A stretch of DNA of 64,000 nucleotides, from assembly GCF_034140825.1 (NCBI RefSeq), contig NC_089042.1, forward strand, positions 1,599,501 to 1,663,500, given 5' to 3'. The position numbers were made by a program, and so were the translations under genes. Below, in pieces: positions 37,295 to 46,497 of this stretch; the stretch's first letter is position 1; the number at the start of each line of letters is the position of its first letter. The DNA comes from Oryza sativa Japonica Group. Its lineage: Eukaryota; Streptophyta; Magnoliopsida; Poales; Poaceae. Under the pieces are notes generated by a model. The model was not told the DNA's origin. It made no database searches and worked only from the letters and a program-made list of their open reading frames with translations.

Positions 37295-37599
37295 AAAAAA
37301 TAAATAAATAGGAGCTGCAATATTGGATTGGAGAATATGAATATTCACATGGCCCTTTCGAAAGCTTGGTTTTAATCCTGTTCATCTTTTTCATTCTTAA
37401 TTTTCCTACTCGGATAAATAAATAAGAGTAATTAACCGAGTGGGCTGTTTATTCACATGCTTTCAAATTGCTTACATTAATCTACATTATCTATGTCTAA
37501 TCCTTACAGAAAATGGTTGGTTGGTTGGTTTGTTACAAGCTCAAAATTCTTACATTTTTTAGAATAATCTACATACATGAACAAATCATTAACATGCAG
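37295..37599. other. Short gap between two transposons
   Basis: AT-rich, no feature beyond short simple repeats (TGGT runs near 37515). Confidence 0.4.
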
Positions 37600-38405
37600 C
37601 AGGGCCGGGTCCTCAGGCTCAGGCCTAGCCCAATACGGAAGGCCGTAGGCCCGAAGGCGAACAGATGCGCCACCAGAACGCGCACCGGCGCACGCGCCAT
37701 GCCGCGATTGCCACCGCCTGCCGCCCACGTCTTCTGATCTCCTCCTCCTCACGGCGCCGAAATCGCGTGCAATCCCCAGGTCCAGAGGCCACGCATCGGC
37801 GCCGACTCCGCGGCTCACGGCTTCCCGTTTTCCGCTGCTCCGCGCGACGGCAGTAGCCAGTAGGCCACGAGGTGCTGGTGCAGCCGCTGCCGGTTGCCTG
37901 CCGCCGGCTCCCGGCTGCCCCCTCGAGATTGGACAAGGAGGATTCTATTCAGGTGAGTGCAACACCAATACATCAATACATCATCACTAATTTTGTAACA
38001 TTGTGATTATATCTGTTAACATGTAAATAGCTATATATGTGCCCGTGTACTGATGTATAGTCCTATATTAGGGCAATTCAGTTGTCCCGATAGTTGGACA
38101 AACTGACGAAGGCACTAGTTGTGTTTCCGGCTCATTTGCGGTGCGCATCTGGACGCTCGCGATAAACTATTTGGTAAGATTCTAAATTTAGATTTGTAAT
38201 TTTGTAGTGTAATTTATATGAGTTAAAGTACTATAATAACTTTTGAGGTAACATATGTTTTTTATATAAATATTATTTCTAAATGCAATTTAAATGTTAA
38301 CATTAATAATTCAGTATATGTATCTATTGATTATTATTATATAGTATGAAAGGGCCTCTATATTTACTTTCGCGCTAGGGCCCTGAAAAGTTAGGACCGG
38401 CCGTG
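37600..38405. mobile_element. hAT-like non-autonomous element with GC-rich cargo
   Basis: The left end reads CAGGGCCGGGTCCTCAGG; the reverse complement of the right end is CACGGCCGGTCCTAAC. Both flanks carry TTAACATGCA (37589-37598 and 38406-38415), covering the 8-bp duplication expected for hAT. Bases about 37640-37960 are GC-rich with frames of about 100 codons and an exon-like end, CAGGTGAGTG at 37950. Other bases are AT-rich. No transposase seen. Confidence 0.65.
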
Positions 38406-38486
38406 TTAACATGCACCGCAGAAAAAAAGAAAGAAGAAAGAAAATTAAAAGAAAGAAGAAAGAAAATGGACACAGCTAGCTTGCTC

Positions 38487-39351
38487 TTTTTTTTTAATGG
38501 AACCAACACGAGAGTGTGCCTTTTCATTGAATATAGTGGGAGAAAAATACAGCCCCTAGGGGCAAAGAAAAGGCAAAAACCAAAAACTGTACACTATACA
38601 AGGTGCGGGATAAGCTCGCGCAATCTCTTAGCACCCGCTAACGCCCACATGCCAGCTTATTCTTTTATTTTTGCAATGAGGTACATTAATGTTGTGGCCT
38701 CTTTGTGCTCAAAGATTCGCCGGTTGCGCACATTCCATATTTCCCAAACAATGTGGAGGATCAGGGTGCGTAACCCCTTCTTGGGGATGCCCGCCGAAGC
38801 GGCTAGCATTTCCCACCAATCTTTGATTGTCTGGGTCATCTCCCAATGCCAGAGATTGAGCTGAACCCAGTCCGCTACCAGTCTCCAAATCCTTTTGGAA
38901 TATCGACATTCCGCAACGAGGTGAAACGCCGTTTCATCCTCTCCCCTATAGAGGGGGCGCTGCCCGTTGTTCTGCCATCCCCTGTTTGTGAGCCGGTCAG
39001 AGGTCCATACTCTATTCTAGATGATGAGCATGCATGAAGCTTACATTTTCCAGACACCCAAGCTCTCCAAATTAATGGGTCAAAGGTCGTGTCAAGCGTG
39101 CCAATGCACTGTGCTTTGTAGGCTGACGAAGCCGAGTACTACCCGTGAGTTGTGAACTTCCATGTGATTTGGTCTGGTTCTCCTTCATCCAGATGCATGC
39201 CATGGACTGCGATCCATAGTGCCACGAGCTATTCCACAAAAGTCGCCGTGATTTGCGGGTTTGTCTCCGAGACCAAATCTCCGATCCAGTCATCGTTTTT
39301 CTTCTTGGAGATTGCATAGAGGCATGACGTCTTTTGGGCCTGCGGCCGTCC
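38487..39351 (-). mobile_element. 5'-truncated LINE (reverse-transcriptase C-terminal end)
   Basis: Minus-strand reading gives the zf-RVT tail of plant LINEs: DETAFHLVAECRYSKRIW, then WHWEMTQTIKDWW, GLRTLILHIVWEIWNVRNRR and IFEHKEATTL. The A tail is at the left end (T run, 38487-38495). The 13-bp target duplication AGCTAGCTTGCTC at 38474-38486 and 39352-39364 is exact. Only the last 865 bp are present, and the 5' part of the translation is disrupted, so it is a dead copy. Confidence 0.85.
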
Positions 39352-39369
39352 AGCTAGCTTGCTCCTAGC

Positions 39370-39816
39370 TAAGCGTACGTAGTCGGAGACTCGGAGTCCG
39401 GCGTCGTGCTGAACACCGGCTTGTCCTTGTCCACAACCACCGCCGCCGCCGGAGTGGGGGCTTGGGCGGCGGCTGGTCGCCATAGCTTCTTCACGGCGAT
39501 CACGGCGCGCGTGCGGGGGAGCTGATCGGCCTTTTTAGACTACACCGGTGGCGCCCATGCCCACCATGGAGCACAACCCGAAGCACGGCGGGAGCACGCC
39601 GCCGCACAGCCCGGCATTGCCGTCGAGCTCGTCGGGGTTGATCGACAGTGGGCAGTAGCTGCTGCTGTTACTGCTCCCTTCTGACAAGGGGATTATTGGT
39701 TCTTTGTTTGGCACATGTCCCCAGTAGAATGTCACTGCTATTACCACATCAGATTGAAGACAACAAAAGCAAGTAATTAAATGGGTTAATACAACTAAGG
39801 CTGCCAAAACTGTCAA
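39370..39816 (-). pseudogene. Relic of an LRR receptor-like kinase
   Basis: The minus strand reads SINPDELDGNAGLCGGVLPP followed by CFG, the Cys-pair region that ends LRR ectodomains. It then runs almost directly into VGMGATGVV (glycine-rich loop) and, in a shifted frame, RTRAVIAVKKLWRPAA, which holds the catalytic-loop Lys of kinase subdomain II. The transmembrane and juxtamembrane segments are missing between the two parts, and a stop interrupts the loop. After VVVDKDKPVF the similarity fades, and the LINE at 39351 follows. The order fits PXL/MIK-like LRR-RLKs. This is a fragment, not a working kinase. Confidence 0.65.
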
Positions 39817-40161
39817 GAGGATAAACTGCTAGTGGTTAGCGATTAGAAGTAAATTTGGACTGCTGGGTTGCCATATGTCTACAAGCTACAACAGGCGCAC
39901 AAGGGAAAGGAGCACTTTATTCTATATTTCATCAAGCAAAAAACCCTTGCATGTTCAATATTCTAAAAATCGGCGCAGTCATCACCTCGGTGGTTTTTAG
40001 GTGCCTGATGGTGAGTCCCTGCTGCCCTAATTTTTCTCACCGTCGAGCACCTAGCTAACAGCCACCGATGCAGCAAGGGCTCTCAACGGCGAGAGATATG
40101 TAAGGAGAAAAATTAGGCCCTAATCGGCGTGCTAGGCAGGGTAGCCGCATTTACCTCTAAC

Positions 40162-41179
40162 CACTACTACAAAATCCTAATAGGGGACGTGTGCAGATTT
40201 CTAAAAAACCATCACATTTAACCTCTTCACAATCTTCACATGAGTCTAAGATTAAAAAACGATACTGACATGCCTTTATAGGTGCAAGTTTAATTAAAAA
40301 AACCAGCACATATAAATACATGTGCTATTTTTTTTAAAAAAAATCAGCACCTAGAAGAATATATGAGTACCGGTTTTCTAAAAACCGACACGTTTGTGAA
40401 AGCCGAGCCGATGAAAACCGAGCTGACCTAATTTTTCTTCTCGCCCTCCTCACATATCTCTCACCATTCTCACTGCTCTCCGATCCCCTTTTCTGTCCTC
40501 GTTGCCTCCGCCACTCCTCCCCCTCTCTTTTGCTACCTCCTTGCCTCCGCCGACCCTCCCCCTCTCCTCCACCTCCCTTCCCCTGTCTTCCGTCGCCCCT
40601 TCTCCTCTCCTCCTCTCTGCTCGGGGACGGCCAGATCCGCCGCCGCGTGCTTAGGGACAGCCAGATCCGCCGCCGCACGCTCGGGGGTATCCGGATCCGC
40701 CACCACAAGCACGGGGCAGCCCATTTAACGACTACTGTGGCTCCCTCAACTCCCTCAACCACCGTGTGCTTGGGGGCGGCCGAATCTACCACCGTGCACA
40801 CGAGGACGGCCTACTCACAACAGCGGCTTCCTCAACTCCCTCAATCGCCACAGGCACAGGGGTGGCTGCTCAACGACGACGGTGGCTCCCTCAACTCCCT
40901 CTTTGTGTTCTCCTCTGTGTTGTTAATTTTGCTCTTGAATGTTGATTTTATAATTGTGTTCTTGGATGTTGATCGATTTTAGGGATGATGGAGAGTTGCT
41001 TGATGCATCGGCTCGAATCGAGCAACCTTTGTTTTGGATTCGGGACTCTCAAAGATGTCGGTTCCTAAACTGGCACCTAAGATTCCTCCTCATCAGTGCC
41101 ACCTATGAGGTGCCGGTTGGAAAATCTGGCACCTACGTAGGATTCCCAACTGGCACCCATTAGGGTTTATGTAGTAGTG
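40162..41179. mobile_element. Non-autonomous CACTA (En/Spm) element with GC-rich cargo
   Basis: The left end CACTACTACAAAATCCTAAT and the reverse complement of the right end CACTACTACATAAACCCTAA are classic CACTA termini. Flanking trinucleotides are AAC and AAT, close to a 3-bp duplication. Subterminal words such as CGGTTTTCTAAAAACCG and GGCACC/GGTGCC repeat. Bases about 40440-40900 are GC-rich, with repeated phrases GATCCGCC.CC and GGCT.CCTCAACTCCCTCA, suggesting captured or amplified host sequence. No transposase. Confidence 0.8.
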
Positions 41180-41792
41180 AATGTTTAATTATTAGTATAT
41201 ATCTTGGTTTGAAAGTAAATAATTGTATGTAAATTATGTTTATGCAAAAGTTTTCAAAATTGAATTTGTTGAAACTCCTACCTTTCTCACCAACGAACAA
41301 TAGGTTGGCACTTCCAAATGATGTTTTGCATGGACAAGATTGGTTGTGAATGATTGATCTACGAATGCTAAAAGGAAATTGTGCCTAATTAGGAGTTTGT
41401 AAGGCTGTTTTAGCAAGAGATAAATTCTTATAATCGCAAGAAAAAATCTGCACCTGATTTCTTACTCTTCTTGCCATATAGTACCTTTACATGTTTGACT
41501 GATTCCAAATTAATTCCCAAGACGCATAAGCTTTCCAATTAATCTATACTACTACTACAAAGATAAAATATATATAAAAAATGTCCTCCGTCCCATAATA
41601 TATGTGCTTTTGGGTGGATGTGACACATTCTAAGACACATTCTAAAGAGGATGTGTCACATCCACCAAAAAATCCCTGAGTACTTTCTTAGTGTTTCTAT
41701 ATTATCTAAAAAAAATATGCTATTTGTTAATCTGCACTATATATTAACTGCAGGGTCATCGATCATCATTGGACACCAATTAAGCAACAGCA
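41180..41792. other. Upstream region of MATH-BTB gene 1
   Basis: AT-rich. A hairpin-like pair GGTGGATGTGACACATTC and GGATGTGTCACATCCACC at about 41614-41670 may be a small MITE core. No clear TATA box could be assigned. Confidence 0.35.
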
Positions 41793-42905
41793 ATGGCGTC
41801 GAGGAGCATATCAAGCTGCACAACTGAGACGGCAAAAGGCATCCACAGGTTCGAGATCTTCAGTTACAGCATGATGAACACCGAAGCCGAAGACGACTCC
41901 ATCCGGTCCGGCGTCTTCAACGTAGGAGGATTCGATTGGGCGTTGCTTTACTACCCTGACGGCATCGACGACGACAGCAAGGGCTACATCGGCGTCTACC
42001 TCGAGCTGATCAGCAAGAACGGCGAGCCATGGGCACTCGTCGACGTGAATCTGATCAACCAGCTGCAACCCGGGCAACCTCGTCAGCTGTTCACCAAGAC
42101 CGATGTGCCTACCCCGTTCAGATCTTCAAGCTTTCAGGAGTCTACCTTGGGGTCTCTCAAGTGCATGAAGAGGAGCGATATTGAGAGCACTCCAGGGTTC
42201 ATCGTCAATGACTGCATCGTGATCGAATGCAATGTTACTGTCATCTATGAGCCAAAAGTGTCTAAAACCAGGGCATTGTGTGACGCTGAAACTAGTTCGG
42301 CATTGCGCGAGATCGAGGTGCCTCCTATGGAGATATCGTCGGATTTCGCCAAGATGTTGAAGGACGGTGTAGGAGCAGATGTGACATTCAGAGTTGGAGA
42401 AGACACATTCCGTGCCCACAGGGCGGTGCTAGCTGCGAGGTCTCCAGTATTTCATGCTCAGCTCTGTGGACCGATGAAGGAGAAGAAGGAGACACAAATG
42501 CAGGAGATAACCATCCAAGACATGCAGCCATCTGTCTTCGAGGCTTTCCTCTATTTCATCTACACCGATTGTGTTCCAAGAATGGATGATCTTGGCAATG
42601 GTGAGAAGATGCATTTGATGATGCATTTGCTTAAGGCCGGTGACCGGTATGGATTGGAGAGGCTCAGGATCATGTGCGAGAGATTTCTAGCTACGAACCT
42701 CGACACGGAGCATGTATCTGCGATACTGGGTCTAGCTGACTTGCTAGATCTCAAGAAGCTCAAGGAAGCTTGCATGGAGTTCATGGTCCCATCTGAGAGA
42801 ATGGATGCCGTGGCTGCAAGTCAAGGGTACCAGCAGCTGAAGAGAGCATTTCCCTCTCTGGCGTTTGAAGTGTGGGAGAGGAGGAGCCGTGTTCGCAGGA
42901 ATTAA
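41793..42905 (+). CDS. MATH-BTB protein 1 (CUL3 adaptor)
   Basis: A single exon of 370 residues. MATH domain about 15-152 (GIHRFEIFSYS, GGFDWALLYYPDG, IECNVTVIYEP). BTB about 185-300 (ADVTFRVGEDTFRAHRAVLA, RSPVFHAQL, FLYFIYTD). The C-terminal helices about 300-370 include KLKEACMEFM and the closing FEVWERRSR. MATH binds substrates and BTB binds Cullin 3, delivering targets for ubiquitination. It is the first of the plus-strand cluster and the most different in base use: third positions are visibly less GC-rich than in the other members, and its MATH-BTB linker differs. All conserved blocks are intact, so it looks functional. Confidence 0.9.
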   Translation: MASRSISSCTTETAKGIHRFEIFSYSMMNTEAEDDSIRSGVFNVGGFDWALLYYPDGIDDDSKGYIGVYLELISKNGEPWALVDVNLINQLQPGQPRQLFTKTDVPTPFRSSSFQESTLGSLKCMKRSDIESTPGFIVNDCIVIECNVTVIYEPKVSKTRALCDAETSSALREIEVPPMEISSDFAKMLKDGVGADVTFRVGEDTFRAHRAVLAARSPVFHAQLCGPMKEKKETQMQEITIQDMQPSVFEAFLYFIYTDCVPRMDDLGNGEKMHLMMHLLKAGDRYGLERLRIMCERFLATNLDTEHVSAILGLADLLDLKKLKEACMEFMVPSERMDAVAASQGYQQLKRAFPSLAFEVWERRSRVRRN

Positions 42906-43501
42906 TTAACATCTTCTTGATTCAGAAGATATATGTGCGCGATGTCTGGAGATTTCCTTTTTGGTTATGTTTGTTTTGGTACATTTGATGATCTGACGAA
43001 TGTTCTCTCAACAATGTGATGACTGATACGGTGCACGCGTGGTTGCACCTTAATGTAATGTGGCTATCTGGATCATGCAAATGGTTTTACCTTTAGATCG
43101 AGTTGTTTTTTAAACCTTACTCTCTTACCAACTCTCTTAAGTTTTTATGCTAGAAATTTGCCCCATCACTCCTTTTTATCTTAAATTGCCCATGAGTTGC
43201 TACTCGTGTTTTGATATCTTGTGTGTTCACTTTGATACTATTTTTAACCTTGCTAAATTTTGTCATTATTAAAATTCGGCAATGTAGCAAACCAAACACA
43301 CTATCACCAACATATTCCTCCCAAACTGTAGTAGTTTTATTAATTTTCGCTATAAAAACTCTAAATAAATTTGGTAATGTGCCTCAAACATTTTTTTTTA
43401 AAAAAAATGTGTCTCAGAAAATGTGCTCAAACATTTAGTTTGTCTTTAGCACTACCAGAGTGAGACACACACACACACACATTTTGGTTTTCCATCGAAT
43501 T
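42906..43501. other. 3' flank of MATH-BTB gene 1
   Basis: AT-rich intergenic DNA ending in a CA microsatellite at about 43464-43481. No gene. Confidence 0.4.
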
Positions 43502-44215
43502 ATTATCCAATTCCATATGAATATCGATCTGATCGAACTTGTTTGATTAATCTATTGCAAAATACTTGGAGTCCTCCGTGTCGAATGGACCAAATCTCCA
43601 TATATATAGCCGCATCTACAAACCACTTTTTTATGAGAAAATGTGACACACACACACACTTTGCTTTCCCGTCAAATTCTTATCCAATTCCATCTGAATA
43701 TCGATCTGATCGAACTTTTTTGATTAATCTGTTGCAAAATACTTGGAGTCCTCCATGTCGAATGTGACACACACACTTTGCTTTCCCATCAAATTCTTAT
43801 CCAATTCCATCTGAATATCGATCTGATTAAACTTGTTCGATTAATCTGTTGAAAAATACTTGGAGTCCTCCATGCTGAATGGACCAAAACTCTCCATATA
43901 TAGCCACATCTACAAACCACTTTTTTACGAGAAAATGTGACAAACACACTTTGCTTTCCCGTCAAATTCTTATCCAGATCCATCTGAATATCGATCTGAT
44001 CGAACTTGTTTGATTAATCTATTGAAAAATACTTAGGAGTCCTCAGTGTCGAATGGACCAAATCTCCATATATATAGCCACATCTACAAACCACTTTTTC
44101 TTATCCAATTCCATGATCGAACTTGTTCGGTTAATCTGTTGCAAGATACATGGAGCCCTCCGTGTCGAATGGACCAAATCTCTTTATATATAACCACATC
44201 TACAAACCACACGTA
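43502..44215 (+). repeat. Tandemly repeated promoter module (about five copies) with TATA boxes
   Basis: Copies begin at about 43502, 43680, 43797, 43971 and 44101. Each starts TTATCCAATTCCAT and runs through GAATATCGATCTGATCGAAC, ATTAATCTGTTG, ACTTGGAGTCCTCC and GTCGAATGGACC. Complete copies then carry a TATATATAGCC box and CATCTACAAACCACTTTTT. Copy 2 lacks the TATA part, and the last copy lacks some 5' bases. CA microsatellites sit at three junctions. Spacing varies (178, 117, 174, 130 bases). The array ends 17 bases before the start codon of MATH-BTB gene 2. Confidence 0.9.
44184..44194 (+). promoter_or_regulatory. Proximal TATA box of MATH-BTB gene 2
   Basis: TTATATATAAC, the degenerate counterpart in the last promoter module, about 40-48 bases before the ATG. 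Equivalent boxes occur at about 43600, 43895 and 44068. Confidence 0.55.
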
Positions 44216-44231
44216 GATTGAATTGGTAACA

Positions 44232-45134
44232 ATGGAGACGGCGCCGTCATCGTCCATGTCACCGGCCAGCGGCACGTACGTCTTGGACGTCCACGGCTTC
44301 AGCGGCCTGAGGAGGCAGCACTGCGGCGGCGGCGGCTGCATCGTCTCGCCGACGTTCACCGTCGCCGGCCTCGAGTGGGCCATCCGGTACCACCCGGAGG
44401 GCGACGCCGACGAGGTGACCGACGACGTGGCCGTGTTCGTCGTGCTGGTCACCAAGGACGCCACGGCGTGGGCGCACGTCGAATTCCGGCTGCTCGACCA
44501 GGCCGCCGGCGAGATGGTCACCTTCTTCGGGGAGAAGGATCCGATCTTGTTCGACTCCGGCAGCGAGGACCTGTCCACCTGGGGCACCGGCGAGCTCGCC
44601 GCCAGGAGCTTCCTCGACGGCTCGCCCTACGTCGCCGGCGACTGCCTCAAGATCGAGTGCGCCGTCGACGTCTGCCGCGACCGCCTCACGTTCCACCACG
44701 ACACGCCGCCCTCCGGCGAGCCGTTCCGCCAGTACCCCGCCGACGACGAGCCGGCCGACGTCACCTTCAAGATCGCCGGTGAGACCTTCCCCGCCCATGT
44801 CTCCGTGCTCGCCGCCCGTGCTCCCGGCCTGCTCAACAACACGACGTCGCAGGCGGCAACCATCACCATCGACGACGACGACGACGACACGCCGGCGGCG
44901 GCGGCGGCATTCGGAGCGCTCCTCCACTTCGCCTACACCGACACGCTCCCCGTGGCGAGCGGCCTCGACGGCGCCGGCCACACGGCGCTGCTGGGGCGCC
45001 TCCTCGTCGCGGCGGGGCGGTACGGCATGGCGAGGCTGGGGGCGATCTGCGAGCGCGCCATGTGCAGGAGCCTCGACGCGGGGACGGCGGCGGACACGCT
45101 GGCCATGGCCGACGGCACGGCTTCGACGCGCTGA
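44232..45134 (+). CDS. MATH-BTB protein 2, C-terminus altered by frameshift
   Basis: A single exon of 300 residues. The MATH domain (TYVLDVHGFSGL, VAGLEWAIRYHPEG, IECAVDVC) and BTB (ADVTFKIAGETFPAHVSVLA, FGALLHFAYTD) are present, though the BTB is shortened with an Asp run. Relative to cluster mates, the frame breaks right after LAMAD: the protein ends GTASTR, while the next frame continues the family sequence RHGFDALRRRCAEFMAS. One base appears to be missing. The result is a protein without the last C-terminal helices. BTB lacks the usual MKE segment. It may be a recent pseudogene or a shortened working form; the promoter is repeated upstream. Confidence 0.75.
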   Translation: METAPSSSMSPASGTYVLDVHGFSGLRRQHCGGGGCIVSPTFTVAGLEWAIRYHPEGDADEVTDDVAVFVVLVTKDATAWAHVEFRLLDQAAGEMVTFFGEKDPILFDSGSEDLSTWGTGELAARSFLDGSPYVAGDCLKIECAVDVCRDRLTFHHDTPPSGEPFRQYPADDEPADVTFKIAGETFPAHVSVLAARAPGLLNNTTSQAATITIDDDDDDTPAAAAAFGALLHFAYTDTLPVASGLDGAGHTALLGRLLVAAGRYGMARLGAICERAMCRSLDAGTAADTLAMADGTASTR

Positions 45135-45576
45135 GGCGGCGGTGCGCCGAGTTCATGGCGTCGCCGGACAACTACTACTTCGTGGCGGGAAGCGTCAGCC
45201 ATGGGCGCCTCTCCCCTTCACTCCGGCGAGAGGTTTGGAACAAGTACTATGACACGTGTTGCAGCAGATACGAGGAGGGGGCCCACATTCTGACAGCAAC
45301 AAAGATTAAGCTAAGCAAAAAAAATAATACAGCAGACAATGTGGTTGATATATGATTCAGAAATTGTAAATATGTAGAAAGTAGTAGAATTTCTTATTTA
45401 CGATATAGCGTTATTAGGACAACCAAAATATTGTTTTTATTGGTCAAGGACTTTTTTATCCACCACTTTCAATGGTGAGTTACTAATAGGCAATGCTTAA
45501 TGTGTTTTTTTTTTTTGCTTTAGTACACCATGCTAGTATATTTCTATTTAGTAGAGTATACATTGTTTGCTTAGAG

Positions 45577-46015
45577 GGTGTTTAGATCGCGCGGGGGGGG
45601 GGGGGTGGTGTTAAAGTTTTGAGCGTGTCACATCGGTCATCGAGTATTATTTAGGGTGTTGCATAGGGTGTTTGGGCACTAATAAAAAACAAACAAATTT
45701 ATTAATCCTAATTAATCCGTCATTAGCAAATTTTTACTGTCGCGTACCACATTGTCAAATCATAGAGCAATTAGGCTTAAAAAATTCATCTCACAAATTA
45801 GTCATAATTTGTGTAATTAGTTACCCCCTCCATTTCACAATGTAAGGCATTCTAGCATTTCCCACATTCATATTAATTTTAATGAATCTAACATATATAT
45901 CTATCTAGATTCATTAATATCAATATGAATGTAGTAAATGCTAGAATGACTTACATTATGAAACGGAGGAAGTATTTTTTTAGCCTATATTTAATACTAC
46001 ATGCAGGTGTTAATC
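45577..46015. mobile_element. GTGTTTAGATC-family MITE, 3' end eroded
   Basis: Begins AGGGTGTTTAGATCG and contains TTTATTAATCCTAATTAATC, ATTGTCAAATCAT and GCAATTAGGCTTAAAA, as in the copies at 52288 and 53222. It is split by a Stowaway insertion and fades near 46015. It carries a run of about 13 G near 45593. Confidence 0.65.
45824..45972. mobile_element. Stowaway MITE nested in the preceding MITE
   Basis: Inverted ends CCCCCTCCATTTCACAATGT and ACATTATGAAACGGAGG, flanked by TA duplications. Internal arms GCATTCTAGCATTT and AAATGCTAGAATG pair. Length 149 bp. The host MITE resumes with TTTTTTAGCC. Confidence 0.85.
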
Positions 46016-46431
46016 TTACTTAAGATGAATTTGGCCGATTACAGAACTACCTAAGATGAATTTTACTGTCTTGGTTTTTTTTCCCTTTGAAATGTGGCTA
46101 TTGAGTAATACTAATCAATATAAGTTTGGCAATTACCGCTTGCAAAGTCTGCTTTGTTTTTGTAGCTGACTTGTAAAAATTATGGGCAGTAGTATTTTTT
46201 TTTCCTTGATGAATTGCACCGCACAATCTATAGACTCTTCGTGCACCTCAATGTCGTGTAAAAATGATGGCCAAACTAGAAGAAAGAGAGGGAAAAAAAA
46301 GAGAGAAAAGAATGGACGCTTCGGCTTCGATGTCTGACAAATACAGTTAAATTCTCTCGACCCCTCTTGTTCTTCAATTTTAAAAAAATTCAAAAAATCT
46401 TCACATCTTGAGATTCCAAACTTGCTACTAG

Positions 46432-46440
46432 TATATAAAT
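46432..46440 (+). promoter_or_regulatory. TATA box of MATH-BTB gene 3
   Basis: TATATAAAT, 57 bases before the ATG at 46498. It lies only 6 bases from an upstream in-frame ATG at 46447, which argues that 46498 is the true start. Confidence 0.65.
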
Positions 46441-46497
46441 TCCTCCATGGTCATCAGCTCGATCGGTCACTCTCAGCAAGCTCGATCAGATTCAGAG

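Noticed and set aside
41614-41670. Small hairpin suggesting a microRNA precursor
   Set aside because: The arms are nearly perfect and CCTCCGTCCC-type words flank them, so a small MITE core is more likely.
46447-46497. Upstream in-frame ATG for MATH-BTB gene 3
   Set aside because: It lies 6 bases after the TATA box, so it cannot be in the transcript; the ATG at 46498 fits the family start.
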